Positions 1 through 5,634 of a stretch of 7,155 bases of DNA are shown here, piece after piece. The translations under genes and the position numbers were made by a program. The notes under the pieces are model-generated. The model was not told where the DNA came from, did no database searches, and saw only the letters and a list, made by a program, of their open reading frames with translations. Source of the DNA: Methanobacteriota archaeon (GTDB lineage Archaea; Thermoplasmatota; Poseidoniia; MGIII; CG-Epi1); assembly GCA_003193815.1 (NCBI GenBank), contig PSPB01000054.1, forward strand, positions 1 through 7,155. Reading direction: 5' to 3'. Numbering within the stretch: position 1 is the stretch's first letter; every line of letters begins with the position of its first letter.

Positions 1-478
1 CGCCACCTTCCCACGCCTCGGTGCCCTCGAACATGCGCGGCACCTTGCGCGTCTCCAGTTCGACGCGGCGCAGGTTGCCGACCTGCGCCGACTTGAGCCC
101 GTCGAGCCCGGCAATGGCGCCCGACGGGACGTGGAAGCGGCTGCCGCCCTTGCGCGCTGCGCGCTTGAGCGCGCGCAGCATTGCCGGTTCGGCGAGCGCG
201 CCGACCGACATCACGACCAGCTCGCGCCCCGCCTCGAGCACGGCGGGGCCGCGCGACCGTAGCGCGCCCTGCGACGCCGCCTCGACGACGACCTCGACCT
301 CGTCGAGCATCGCGCCGAAGCTGGGGACGTAAGTCACTTTGTCCATCGTCCGCGCCAGTTCGCGAGCGCGAGTGCGGGCGCGGTCCCAGATGATGATTTC
401 CGCTACGCCCGGCTCCGCCTGCAGGAAGCGCGCCAGCGTCGAGCCGATTGAGCCGCAGCCAATCAGCCCGAGTCGCAC
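1..478 (-). CDS. nadX: L-aspartate dehydrogenase NadX, C-terminus cut by window edge
   Basis: The first 159 residues are visible; the gene continues past the left edge. L-aspartate dehydrogenase oxidises L-aspartate to iminoaspartate with NAD(P), the first step of NAD synthesis in organisms without aspartate oxidase. The protein begins VRLGLIGCGSIGSTLARFL, a Rossmann GxGxxG nucleotide-binding motif at the very N-terminus. Further on come VVVEAASQGAL, VVMSVGAL and VPSGAIAGLDGLKSAQVG, all signature blocks of the family. The start is GTG at 476-478, inside the 3' end of the upstream aminotransferase gene; no in-frame start lies just upstream, and a GGAG stands 5 bases before it. The 16-base overlap and lack of any AT-rich promoter suggest co-transcription and coupled translation. 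The family call is firm; the catalytic C-terminal half is not visible. Confidence 0.9.
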   Translation of the reverse strand, partial: MRLGLIGCGSIGSTLARFLQAEPGVAEIIIWDRARTRARELARTMDKVTYVPSFGAMLDEVEVVVEAASQGALRSRGPAVLEAGRELVVMSVGALAEPAMLRALKRAARKGGSRFHVPSGAIAGLDGLKSAQVGNLRRVELETRKVPRMFEGTEAWEGG

Positions 479-1557
479 AGCCGCTCCATCACGCGCGGGA
501 AATGCTCGGCGAACCGCTCGACCTCCGGCGTCGGCAGCGAGAAGGAGACGCGCACAAAGCGGTCGCCGAAGCGTGCCGAAACATAATTGCCGGCCCTGAT
601 GAAAATCTGGTGGTCGTAGAGCAGCGCGTCCTGCACCGCCTGCGGCGAAACCCCGCAATCGGCGATGTCGATGACCATCATGTTGGCTGCCGACGGGTAG
701 ACCGGGAGGTGCGCGCCGTCGACGGCGTCGACGGCGCGCTTGATGATGGCCTGATTCCGGCTGCAGATTTCGATGTTGCGCGGCAGCCATTCCGGCTTGG
801 TTTCGAGTGCGGCAATCGCGGCGCGCTGGCCGATGATGGAGATACCCAGGTCGGAGACCATGCTGCCGGCGATGTCGTCGATGAACTCCTGCGGCGCCAC
901 CAGCGCCCCCACGCGCAGCCCCGCCAGGCCGCAGTTCTTGCTCACCGAATAGGCGATGACGGTGCGCTCTGGCGCGAACTCGGTCGCGAGCGTATGCTCC
1001 GGCGCGAAGTCGCGGTAGGTGATGTCGTCGATAATCCACAGGTCGTGCTCGCGCGCGATTTCGCACAGCGCGCGCACCTCCTCACGCGGGTAGGTCGAGC
1101 CGAGCGGGTTGAGCGGGTCAATCAGCAGGATGCTCTTCGTCTCGGGCGTGATGGCGGCCCGGACCGCGTCCAGGTCGAAGCGGCAGGTGCCGCCGTAAAT
1201 CGGCAGGTCGGTGCACTCGGCGCCGCCCATTTTCGCGAACTTGTGGATGATGAAGTAGGACGGGTCCGACGTAATCATGCGGCTCCCCGCCGGCTGTAGA
1301 TAGCGCATCAGGCAGTAGAGCGCCTCGGTGCCGCCGTTGGTGATGTGTATCCCGAAGTCGGGCAGGCCCAGATCCTCCAGGATGAGCTCGCGCAGCCGCG
1401 GCAGCCCCTTCGCGAGCGGATACTTGTTGAACTCGTGGCTGGCAGCCGAGTCGCGGATTGCCTCTTCGATAGCGGGATGCGTCGGCAGATGGTTGGTGTT
1501 CTGCGACATCCAGACGATGTCGTCGCGACCGTGCGCATACGCAAAGTCATCGCTCAT
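463..1557 (-). CDS. PLP-dependent aminotransferase, class I/II
   Basis: A 364-residue fold-type I aminotransferase, a normal length for the family. Visible landmarks are the substrate-region segment NKYPLAKGLPRLRELI (44-59), the cofactor-loop NGGTEAL (74-80), DPLNPLGS (147-154) with Asn150, IIDDITY (175-181) with the Asp that contacts the pyridine nitrogen, SVSKNCGLAGLRVG (204-217) with the Schiff-base Lys207, and the carboxylate-binding Arg in FVRVSFSLP (around 336). The ATG at 1557 is chosen over an in-frame upstream extension because a TATA-like box sits 26 bases before it and homology-like sequence begins soon after. The stop overlaps the nadX start. Amino-acid specificity cannot be read from sequence; an aspartate or aromatic aminotransferase is plausible, and the coupling to nadX favours a role in aspartate supply (inference). 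Confidence 0.88.
   Translation of the reverse strand: MSDDFAYAHGRDDIVWMSQNTNHLPTHPAIEEAIRDSAASHEFNKYPLAKGLPRLRELILEDLGLPDFGIHITNGGTEALYCLMRYLQPAGSRMITSDPSYFIIHKFAKMGGAECTDLPIYGGTCRFDLDAVRAAITPETKSILLIDPLNPLGSTYPREEVRALCEIAREHDLWIIDDITYRDFAPEHTLATEFAPERTVIAYSVSKNCGLAGLRVGALVAPQEFIDDIAGSMVSDLGISIIGQRAAIAALETKPEWLPRNIEICSRNQAIIKRAVDAVDGAHLPVYPSAANMMVIDIADCGVSPQAVQDALLYDHQIFIRAGNYVSARFGDRFVRVSFSLPTPEVERFAEHFPRVMERLCDSG
484..487 (-). promoter_or_regulatory. Shine-Dalgarno for nadX inside the aminotransferase gene
   Basis: On the minus strand GGAG is separated by 5 bases from the nadX GTG start. It lies within the last codons of the aminotransferase gene. It supports the GTG start and reinitiation by ribosomes finishing the upstream gene. 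This is the only clear Shine-Dalgarno seen before a start in the window; the other starts look leaderless or lack one. Confidence 0.55.
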
Positions 1558-1578
1558 CGCGCGGCGACGCGTCGCCCC

Positions 1579-1587
1579 TGAATTAAG
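1579..1587 (-). promoter_or_regulatory. Putative TATA box for the aminotransferase-nadX operon
   Basis: The minus strand reads CTTAATTC in otherwise very GC-rich DNA, centred about 26 bases before the aminotransferase ATG at 1557. No Shine-Dalgarno precedes that ATG. This spacing fits an archaeal TATA box driving a leaderless transcript. Confidence 0.5.
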
Positions 1588-1613
1588 AGTGCGCCCGGAA
1601 CGGCTGCCCCCGG

Positions 1614-1622
1614 CTTCATTAA
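1614..1622 (+). promoter_or_regulatory. Putative TATA box for the UbiA-type gene
   Basis: The plus strand reads CTTCATTAA, an AT-rich island in GC-rich DNA, about 22 bases before GTG 1640 and 34 before TTG 1652. It could also serve the opposite strand but lies too far (about 60 bases) from the aminotransferase start. The spacing to the chosen start is slightly short, so the assignment is tentative. Confidence 0.35.
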
Positions 1623-1639
1623 GCGCCCGAGCGGTTCGC

Positions 1640-2542
1640 GTGCGCGCGCCCTTGCGACTCTGGCTGCGGTTCATCGGCGTCGAGTTCTGGTTGGTCGCGC
1701 TGGTGCCGTTCCAGATTGGTTTCATCGTCGGCGCGCAGGAGTGGGGCAGCCACGCCGGCCTGCTCGGGTTAGCGACGGTCGCGCTCCTGACGGCGAGCAG
1801 TTTCGTCCTGAACCACCTCTGCGACCTCGAGATCGACCGGCGGAATCCCCGCAAGGCGTTCAGCCTGCTCGTGCGGGGCGACCTCACCCCGGCAGCCGGA
1901 TGGGCGCTCTTTGGCGCGCTGCAGGTCGCGACGCTGGCGCTGGCGGCGCTCGCGGGACGCGATTTCCTGCTCTGCCTGCTCGGCCTCACGGCGATTTCGC
2001 TCGCCTACAACATCGCGCCGCTGCGGCTCAAGGAACGGCCCGGCCTCGACATCGCCGCCAACGGCGCCAGCCTCGGCTTCCTGCTGCCGCTGGCGGGCTG
2101 GTCGCTCTCGCAGCCGCTGGGCGAATTCCCGCGACTCTACTTCGCCTCGGTCGTCTGCTACCTCGTCGCGTTCTACTGCCCCACGATGGCGGTCGACGTC
2201 GTCGCCGACCGCGCGGTCGGCACGACCACCTTCGCGACGCGCTTCGGCGCGGTGGCGACGATGCGGCTCTCGTGGGCGGCGACGACCGCCGGCGCCGGCC
2301 TGCTGCTCTGGAGCGGGGCGACCGACGCGTTTCCGTGGGACCGCAACCTGCTCTGGTGGACCGGCTGGATTCTGCTGCTACAGCCGCTGGCGCACTGGCG
2401 CGAGCTGCCGCCCAACGCGGCGCCGAACTACGAAACGGTGCGCCGCGGCTCGATTATTCTCGCGACGATTGCGGCACTCGCAACCGCGTCGTTCCTCTGG
2501 CTCTACATGTCCGGCTCTCCGGTGCCGCCCTTCAGGCGTTGA
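1640..2542 (+). CDS. UbiA-family membrane prenyltransferase
   Basis: About 300 residues, the usual size of UbiA prenyltransferases, which transfer isoprenoid chains from prenyl diphosphates to acceptors inside the membrane. The first aspartate-rich motif is NHLCDLEID (58-66), matching NxxxDxxxD. It is followed by a cytoplasmic-loop segment YNIAPLRLKERPGLD (123-137) and the second motif DVVAD (186-190), then RAVGTTTFATRFG. Many hydrophobic helices are evident, and the predicted C-terminus is short and polar. Start is uncertain: GTG 1640 is preferred from length and a nearby TATA-like box, with TTG 1652 and GTG 1589 as alternatives; the open frame extends further upstream only as a shadow of the aminotransferase gene. 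Substrate is unknown; lipid, quinone or carotenoid prenylation (as in haloarchaeal lycopene elongase) are all possible. Its 3' end overlaps the convergent zinc-ribbon gene by 11 bases. Confidence 0.88.
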   Translation: MRAPLRLWLRFIGVEFWLVALVPFQIGFIVGAQEWGSHAGLLGLATVALLTASSFVLNHLCDLEIDRRNPRKAFSLLVRGDLTPAAGWALFGALQVATLALAALAGRDFLLCLLGLTAISLAYNIAPLRLKERPGLDIAANGASLGFLLPLAGWSLSQPLGEFPRLYFASVVCYLVAFYCPTMAVDVVADRAVGTTTFATRFGAVATMRLSWAATTAGAGLLLWSGATDAFPWDRNLLWWTGWILLLQPLAHWRELPPNAAPNYETVRRGSIILATIAALATASFLWLYMSGSPVPPFRR

Positions 2543-2711
2543 CGAAACCGAGAACCTTGCGGCAGTTCGCGCAGGAGATTGACATCACCTGTCCGCCGCC
2601 GGTATCTAGGTCGATGGTGCTGAAGCGGTAGGTGTTATCGACCACGCCGATATCCTTCTTGCAGAAGGGGCATTTCTCGGGCGCGTCCGGGTCTGCCGAG
2701 CTGCTGAACAT
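2532..2711 (-). CDS. Small two-CxxC zinc-ribbon protein
   Basis: A 59-residue protein too short to stand out as an ORF on its own; in the same frame a longer spurious reading runs back through the TraB gene. It contains CPFC (14-17) and CANC (47-50), separated by a 29-residue segment predicted to form strands, which fits a single zinc ribbon with four cysteine ligands. The remainder (DNTYRFSTIDLDTGGGQ, then KVLGFVNA) is not recognised. The ATG at 2711 is supported by the TATA-like box at 2734-2740, 26 bases upstream, and by the absence of a Shine-Dalgarno. It is transcribed divergently from the TraB gene and convergently with the UbiA gene. Zinc ribbons of this size often act in transcription or as adaptors, but no specific role can be given. 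Confidence 0.75.
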   Translation of the reverse strand: MFSSSADPDAPEKCPFCKKDIGVVDNTYRFSTIDLDTGGGQVMSISCANCRKVLGFVNA

Positions 2712-2733
2712 GGGTGCAGCGCAGGCTGCCGCG

Positions 2734-2740
2734 TATTTAT
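2734..2740. promoter_or_regulatory. Shared divergent TATA box
   Basis: The sequence TATTTAT (ATAAATA on the other strand) is flanked by GCG and GCGC and is the only AT-rich island in the gap. Its centre, 2737, is 26 bases from the zinc-ribbon ATG (2711, minus) and 24 bases from the TraB GTG (2761, plus). Both distances suit leaderless archaeal initiation, so one element may serve both directions. Confidence 0.6.
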
Positions 2741-2760
2741 GCGCGCGGTCGCTGCCCTTC

Positions 2761-3438
2761 GTGGCGGGACGGCTGCTGCTGGTGGGGACGGCGCACGTGA
2801 TGGAGCTGGCGCTGCCGCTCGAGCGGGTGCTACGCACTTTCGACCCCGACGTCGTCGCGCTCGAGCTCGACCCGCAACGCTGGGCGGCCTTGCGGGCGCC
2901 CGTCAGGCCACGCCGCGGGCCGTTGCTGCTACGGCTACTCGCGTCGTTGCAGGAGCGGCTGGGCGAAATCCTGGGCGCGCCGCCCGGCAGCGACATGCTC
3001 GCCGCCGGCCGCACCGCGCAGCGGCTCGGCGCGCGGCTGGCGCTGGTCGACCTGCCGGTCATCCCGACGCTACAGCGCGCCTGGCGGGCGCTCGGCTGGC
3101 GCGAGCGGTTGGCGCTGGCGCGCGAGCTGCTACCACCGCTGCTGGGCGCGGAAGCGCTGGAGAGCGGTCCGGCGGCTGGCGAAAACCCGCTCGCGACCGG
3201 CGACTTCTCGCGCGAACTCGCCGAGTTCGCGCGCCGTTTCCCGTCGCTCCAGCGCGAGTTGATTGACCGCCGCGACCGCCACATGGCGCGGCGGCTGGTG
3301 GCGCTGCTGCGCGACGGACAGCGCGTGGCGGCGGTCGTCGGCGAAGGGCACCTGCCGGGGCTGGAGCGGCGGCTCGCTTGTCTGTCTCCAGAGGTAGTGC
3401 CGTTGCAGAGGTTGCTCACACTACGCGGAAACGGGTAA
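2761..3438 (+). CDS. Short TraB/PrgY-family protein
   Basis: A 225-residue protein carrying the conserved blocks of the TraB/PrgY/Tiki superfamily: LLVGTAHV (6-13), VVALELDPQRW (31-41), VDLPVIPTLQRAWRALGWRE (97-115), LIDRRDRHMARRL (167-179) and AVVGEGHLPGL (191-201). The His of GTAH, Glu of ELD and His of GEGH are the conserved putative metal or catalytic residues; the family is named for PrgY/TraB, which shut off pheromone activity in enterococci, while archaeal roles are unknown. Many archaeal members are longer, with C-terminal membrane helices; this one ends shortly after the core domain and shows none. GTG 2761 is preferred to ATG 2710 because it lies 24 bases from the TATA-like box and directly before the conserved core. 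ATG 2710 would add 17 residues of unconvincing sequence. Confidence 0.8.
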   Translation: MAGRLLLVGTAHVMELALPLERVLRTFDPDVVALELDPQRWAALRAPVRPRRGPLLLRLLASLQERLGEILGAPPGSDMLAAGRTAQRLGARLALVDLPVIPTLQRAWRALGWRERLALARELLPPLLGAEALESGPAAGENPLATGDFSRELAEFARRFPSLQRELIDRRDRHMARRLVALLRDGQRVAAVVGEGHLPGLERRLACLSPEVVPLQRLLTLRGNG

Positions 3439-3456
3439 CTTACTTGCTGGCATCAG

Positions 3457-3491
3457 CTACTTGCTGACACCGCAGGCACTGTAGCAACCGC
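3457..3491 (-). repeat. Degenerate downstream copy of the nfu C-terminal tail sequence
   Basis: Positions 3461-3491 match 3547-3577, the end of the nfu gene, at 24 of 31 bases counted by hand. Read on the minus strand the copy gives GCYSACGVSK then TAG, against GGCSACGASK then TAG in nfu. Several of the differences fall at third codon positions. The copy lies in the 3' gap and is not in frame with the nfu gene (stop codons 86 bases apart). A shorter echo, GCCAGCAAGTAA, follows at 3440-3451. Confidence 0.6.
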
Positions 3492-3520
3492 TGGCCGAGC
3501 TCCGCGAGGCCAGAAAGGTT

Positions 3521-3542
3521 GCGCCGCAGTAGCTTGCGGCGC
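3521..3542. repeat. 8-bp inverted repeat, alternative hairpin
   Basis: GCGCCGCA (3521-3528) and TGCGGCGC (3535-3542) are perfect inverted repeats around a 6-base loop. The right arm is the same DNA that forms the left arm of the stronger hairpin at 3532-3563, so the two structures exclude each other. Confidence 0.6.
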
Positions 3543-3563
3543 CTATTTGCTGGCGCCGCAAGC
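3532..3563. repeat. 12-bp perfect hairpin spanning the nfu stop codon
   Basis: GCTTGCGGCGCC (3532-3543) is the exact reverse complement of GGCGCCGCAAGC (3552-3563), with an 8-base loop. The nfu stop TAG (3543-3545) lies at the junction of arm and loop, and the right arm encodes the CxxC tail. It might slow or end transcription or protect the mRNA 3' end. No T-run follows on the minus strand, so an intrinsic terminator is not shown. Confidence 0.6.
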
Positions 3564-4217
3564 GCTACAGCCACCGCCGCCGCCACCGCCGCCGCCACCG
3601 CCGTCGCCACCGCCGCCCGCCTTGCCGCCGCCGGCACCCTTGCCGGGCTCGAAGTAGGGGTTCTCGCCCTGGTCGTGGTCGGTGACGTCGACTACTTCTG
3701 ATATTTCAGGGACTTTTTGCCGCAGGTAGGACTCGATGCCGTGCTTGAGCGTCACGTCGGCCATGCCGCAGCCCTGGCAGCCGCCACCCATCTGGACATA
3801 CGCCTTGCCCTCCTCGATCCGCTGCAGCGTGACGACACCGCCGTGGTTGGCGATGCTGGGGTTAATCTCGTTGACAAGCACTGCCTGCACGCGCTCAAAG
3901 AGTTCCTCGCCGCTCGCCGGGGTCATCTCACCCACGGCCGGCTCGCCGCTTGCAATCTGCGCGCGGATGGCGTCGCCGATTAGCTTGCCGATTTCGGGCC
4001 ACGCCCCGTCGCCCTGCTTGGTTACGCTGACCGTGTCGCGCGCGATGGTGACCGCGCTGACGTCCGGCAGCGCGAACAGCGCCTCGGCCAGCGGCGCCCC
4101 TTCGGCCGCCGCGGCGGAAGTGAAACTAGCGTTGCCACCATGCAGGCTGCGGTCGACGACAAAACGGCACACCTGCTGGTCGGCGGTCGGCTCGCCCCGG
4201 ATACGGATTTCGGCCAT
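3543..4217 (-). CDS. NFU1-like Fe-S scaffold protein with Gly-rich CxxC tail
   Basis: A 224-residue iron-sulfur cluster carrier. Residues about 1-95 resemble the Nfu_N domain (APLAEALFALPDVSAVTIAR then VSVTKQGDGAWPEIGKLI). Residues about 105-180 are the NifU C-terminal domain, with NPSIANHGGVV and the cluster-binding CQGC (147-150) followed by GMADVTLKHGIESYLR. The order Nfu_N then NifU_C is that of mitochondrial and bacterial NFU1-type proteins, which receive and pass on [4Fe-4S] clusters. After ENPYFE (185-190) the usual family ends, but here a tail of about 34 residues follows: glycine-rich, with a run of 12 glycines, then CSACGASK containing a second CxxC (217-220). ATG 4217 lacks a Shine-Dalgarno and has a TATA-like box 27 bases upstream. 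The gene lies 26 bases after the radical SAM gene and may be read both from the mrp operon and from its own promoter. Confidence 0.9.
   Translation of the reverse strand: MAEIRIRGEPTADQQVCRFVVDRSLHGGNASFTSAAAAEGAPLAEALFALPDVSAVTIARDTVSVTKQGDGAWPEIGKLIGDAIRAQIASGEPAVGEMTPASGEELFERVQAVLVNEINPSIANHGGVVTLQRIEEGKAYVQMGGGCQGCGMADVTLKHGIESYLRQKVPEISEVVDVTDHDQGENPYFEPGKGAGGGKAGGGGDGGGGGGGGGGGCSACGASK
3571..3618 (-). repeat. Four tandem 12-bp units encoding polyglycine
   Basis: Four consecutive units of the form CCACCGCCGCCG (plus strand) start at 3571, 3583, 3595 and 3607; the third has one change (GTC, giving Asp) and the last differs in its final base. They encode most of the glycine run in the nfu tail. 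A unit-length multiple of three means copy-number changes would keep the frame. Confidence 0.75.
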
Positions 4218-4240
4218 CGTGTGGGGTGTGTGCTATCGCG

Positions 4241-4248
4241 CTATTAAG
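4241..4248 (-). promoter_or_regulatory. Putative TATA box for nfu, overlapping radical SAM stop codons
   Basis: The minus strand reads CTTAATAG, centred about 27 bases before the nfu ATG at 4217. The same bases are the tandem TAA TAG stops of the radical SAM gene. In this GC-rich context the AT-rich island at TATA distance is suggestive of a separate leaderless nfu transcript. Confidence 0.45.
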
Positions 4249-5617
4249 CGCTTGGTTCACCAATTTTCAGCAGCCCCGGACTCGGCTCAGCGCAGCAATA
4301 CCAGCTTTCAGAGAGTCGCGGTCCCGGCGTCGCCACCACCATCGGCGGCGGCGGTTGCCCCGCCGCGGAGCGCGCCACGCTCCAGAGCGCGTGGAACAGC
4401 GTCGCATCGTCGCCCCCCTCTTCGGCGACCGCGACCGCCTCGTGGTGCAGCGCGTCCATGTAGGGGTCGGGATGCTCCCAGCGGTGGCCGAAGTCCTCCT
4501 CGCGGAGCCCGCGCAAGTGCGGCGCCATCTCGGGGTGGTCGAGCAGCGCCGACCCGGGCGGCAGCAGCAGCCGGATGGTGAACTGCACCGGCTCGATGGC
4601 TCCCACCAAGGCATTATCGGCGGCGAACTCGAACAGCTCGAGATAGTCATCGAGCGTCGTCCATGGGGTGAAGGCGACCAGCGACGGTCGCATCGCAATC
4701 CCCGCCGCGCGCGTCGCCGCCAGCGCCCGCTCGACGTCGGAGCGCGTGTGCCCCTTGTCAAGGATTTCGAGCACGTGGTCGCTCAATGACTCAACCGCCG
4801 TGACGATGAACAGGCAGCCACACTCGGCCAGCTGCGGGAGCAAATCGGCGTGGTCCAGCAGGTGCTCGACCTTGGCGGTGATGTCGAATGTCAGCTGCGG
4901 GAACTCGGCGTGCAGCGCCTCGGCCACCCGCAAGGCGTGCCGTGGGCCGTTCAGGAAATCAGGGTCGCCGAAGGTGATGTGGCGCGCCCCGCCGGCCACC
5001 TGCTTGCGCACCTGCTGCAGCACGTTCTCGACGGGGACGACAAAGAAACGGCCGTTGTAGACCGGCGTGACCGGGCAATGGCGGCAAGTGTACTTGCACC
5101 CCCGCGTTGCCTCGGCAAAGCCCGCCTGCACGGAATGGCCGTTGTCCAACAACTCGGCGTAGCCGCCCGCAAGGCCACTGCCGTCGGGAATCGGGTAATC
5201 CGGCCGCGCCAGCAGCGGCGCTGCCGGCATTGGCGCGGATTCGCCCCGCGCCAGCGCCTCACAGAGCGCCACCAGCGCCTGCTCCGACTCCCCGCCAAGG
5301 CAGCTGTCTGCAACGTTCGCGAGCAGCCATTCGCGGTTGAGCTGCGCGTAAAGGCCGTGGAAGCAGATGTGCGCCGCCGCGTTCAGCTCCCGAATGCGCC
5401 GGGCGACCGGCACCGCCAGCCGCAGCGCGGTGTGCATCGGGACCGAAATCGCGACCAGCTGCGCCTCGCGCACTGCCGCCTCGTCCAGCTCGCAGGTCGC
5501 CAAGTCAATTACTTGCGGTGAGAAACCGGCACGTCGCAGGAACGCCGCCGGCCAGGCGATGCCGGCCGGTGCGTGCCCCAGCTCGTAGCACGAGAGCAGC
5601 AAGATGTCGCCGTGCAT
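4244..5617 (-). CDS. Radical SAM protein with B12-binding-like N-terminus and CCAEP tail
   Basis: A 457-residue protein. Residues about 1-130 resemble a cobalamin-binding Rossmann domain (DILLLSCYELGHAPAGIAW; LVAISVPMHTALRLA; ICFHGLY; GGESEQAL), without the usual DxHxxG cobalamin-ligand motif. The radical SAM core follows with CKYTCRHC (174-181), the CxxxCxxC triad binding the [4Fe-4S] cluster that cleaves S-adenosylmethionine. Conserved blocks HITFGDPDFLNG (213-224), FIVTAVESLSD (270-280) and LDKGHTRSD (286-294) fit this superfamily. The C-terminus ends ESWYCCAEP (437-445), which from memory matches the family called CUAEP/CCAEP-tail radical SAM (seleno)protein; here the U position is a TGC cysteine codon, not TGA. 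The start is ATG 5617, 17 bases after the mrp stop; a TTG at 5638 is less likely. No promoter-like AT island precedes it, so it is probably in the mrp operon. Substrate unknown. Confidence 0.88.
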   Translation of the reverse strand: MHGDILLLSCYELGHAPAGIAWPAAFLRRAGFSPQVIDLATCELDEAAVREAQLVAISVPMHTALRLAVPVARRIRELNAAAHICFHGLYAQLNREWLLANVADSCLGGESEQALVALCEALARGESAPMPAAPLLARPDYPIPDGSGLAGGYAELLDNGHSVQAGFAEATRGCKYTCRHCPVTPVYNGRFFVVPVENVLQQVRKQVAGGARHITFGDPDFLNGPRHALRVAEALHAEFPQLTFDITAKVEHLLDHADLLPQLAECGCLFIVTAVESLSDHVLEILDKGHTRSDVERALAATRAAGIAMRPSLVAFTPWTTLDDYLELFEFAADNALVGAIEPVQFTIRLLLPPGSALLDHPEMAPHLRGLREEDFGHRWEHPDPYMDALHHEAVAVAEEGGDDATLFHALWSVARSAAGQPPPPMVVATPGPRLSESWYCCAEPSPGLLKIGEPSA

Positions 5618-5634
5618 GGCGGGCGCGGCGCCGC

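Noticed and set aside
448..1299. 283-residue plus-strand open frame opposite the aminotransferase
   Set aside because: Arg/Val/Asp-rich shadow in GC-rich DNA; the minus-strand frame has complete aminotransferase motifs.
1741..2631. 296-residue plus-strand frame overlapping the UbiA-type gene
   Set aside because: Arg/Gly/Ala-rich with no motifs; the UbiA frame has both aspartate motifs and hydrophobic helices.
2712..3419. Upstream extension of the zinc-ribbon frame through the TraB gene
   Set aside because: Ser/Arg-rich low-complexity antisense of TraB; the ATG at 2711 with its TATA-like box explains the real start.
3571..3618. CRISPR-like or regulatory tandem array
   Set aside because: 12-bp units are contiguous, have no spacers and encode in-frame polyglycine.
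3440..3637. 65-residue minus-strand ORF overlapping the nfu tail
   Set aside because: Its first half is the polyglycine DNA read in another frame (poly-Ala/Val) and it has no recognisable motif; kept only as part of the tail-repeat observation.
3713..3720. T-rich stretch as plus-strand terminator for the TraB gene
   Set aside because: Five T about 280 bases past the stop and inside the nfu gene; too weak and too far to call.
4291..4305. Possible selenocysteine codon in the radical SAM tail
   Set aside because: The codons for the CC pair are TGC TGC with no in-frame TGA, so this is the cysteine form.
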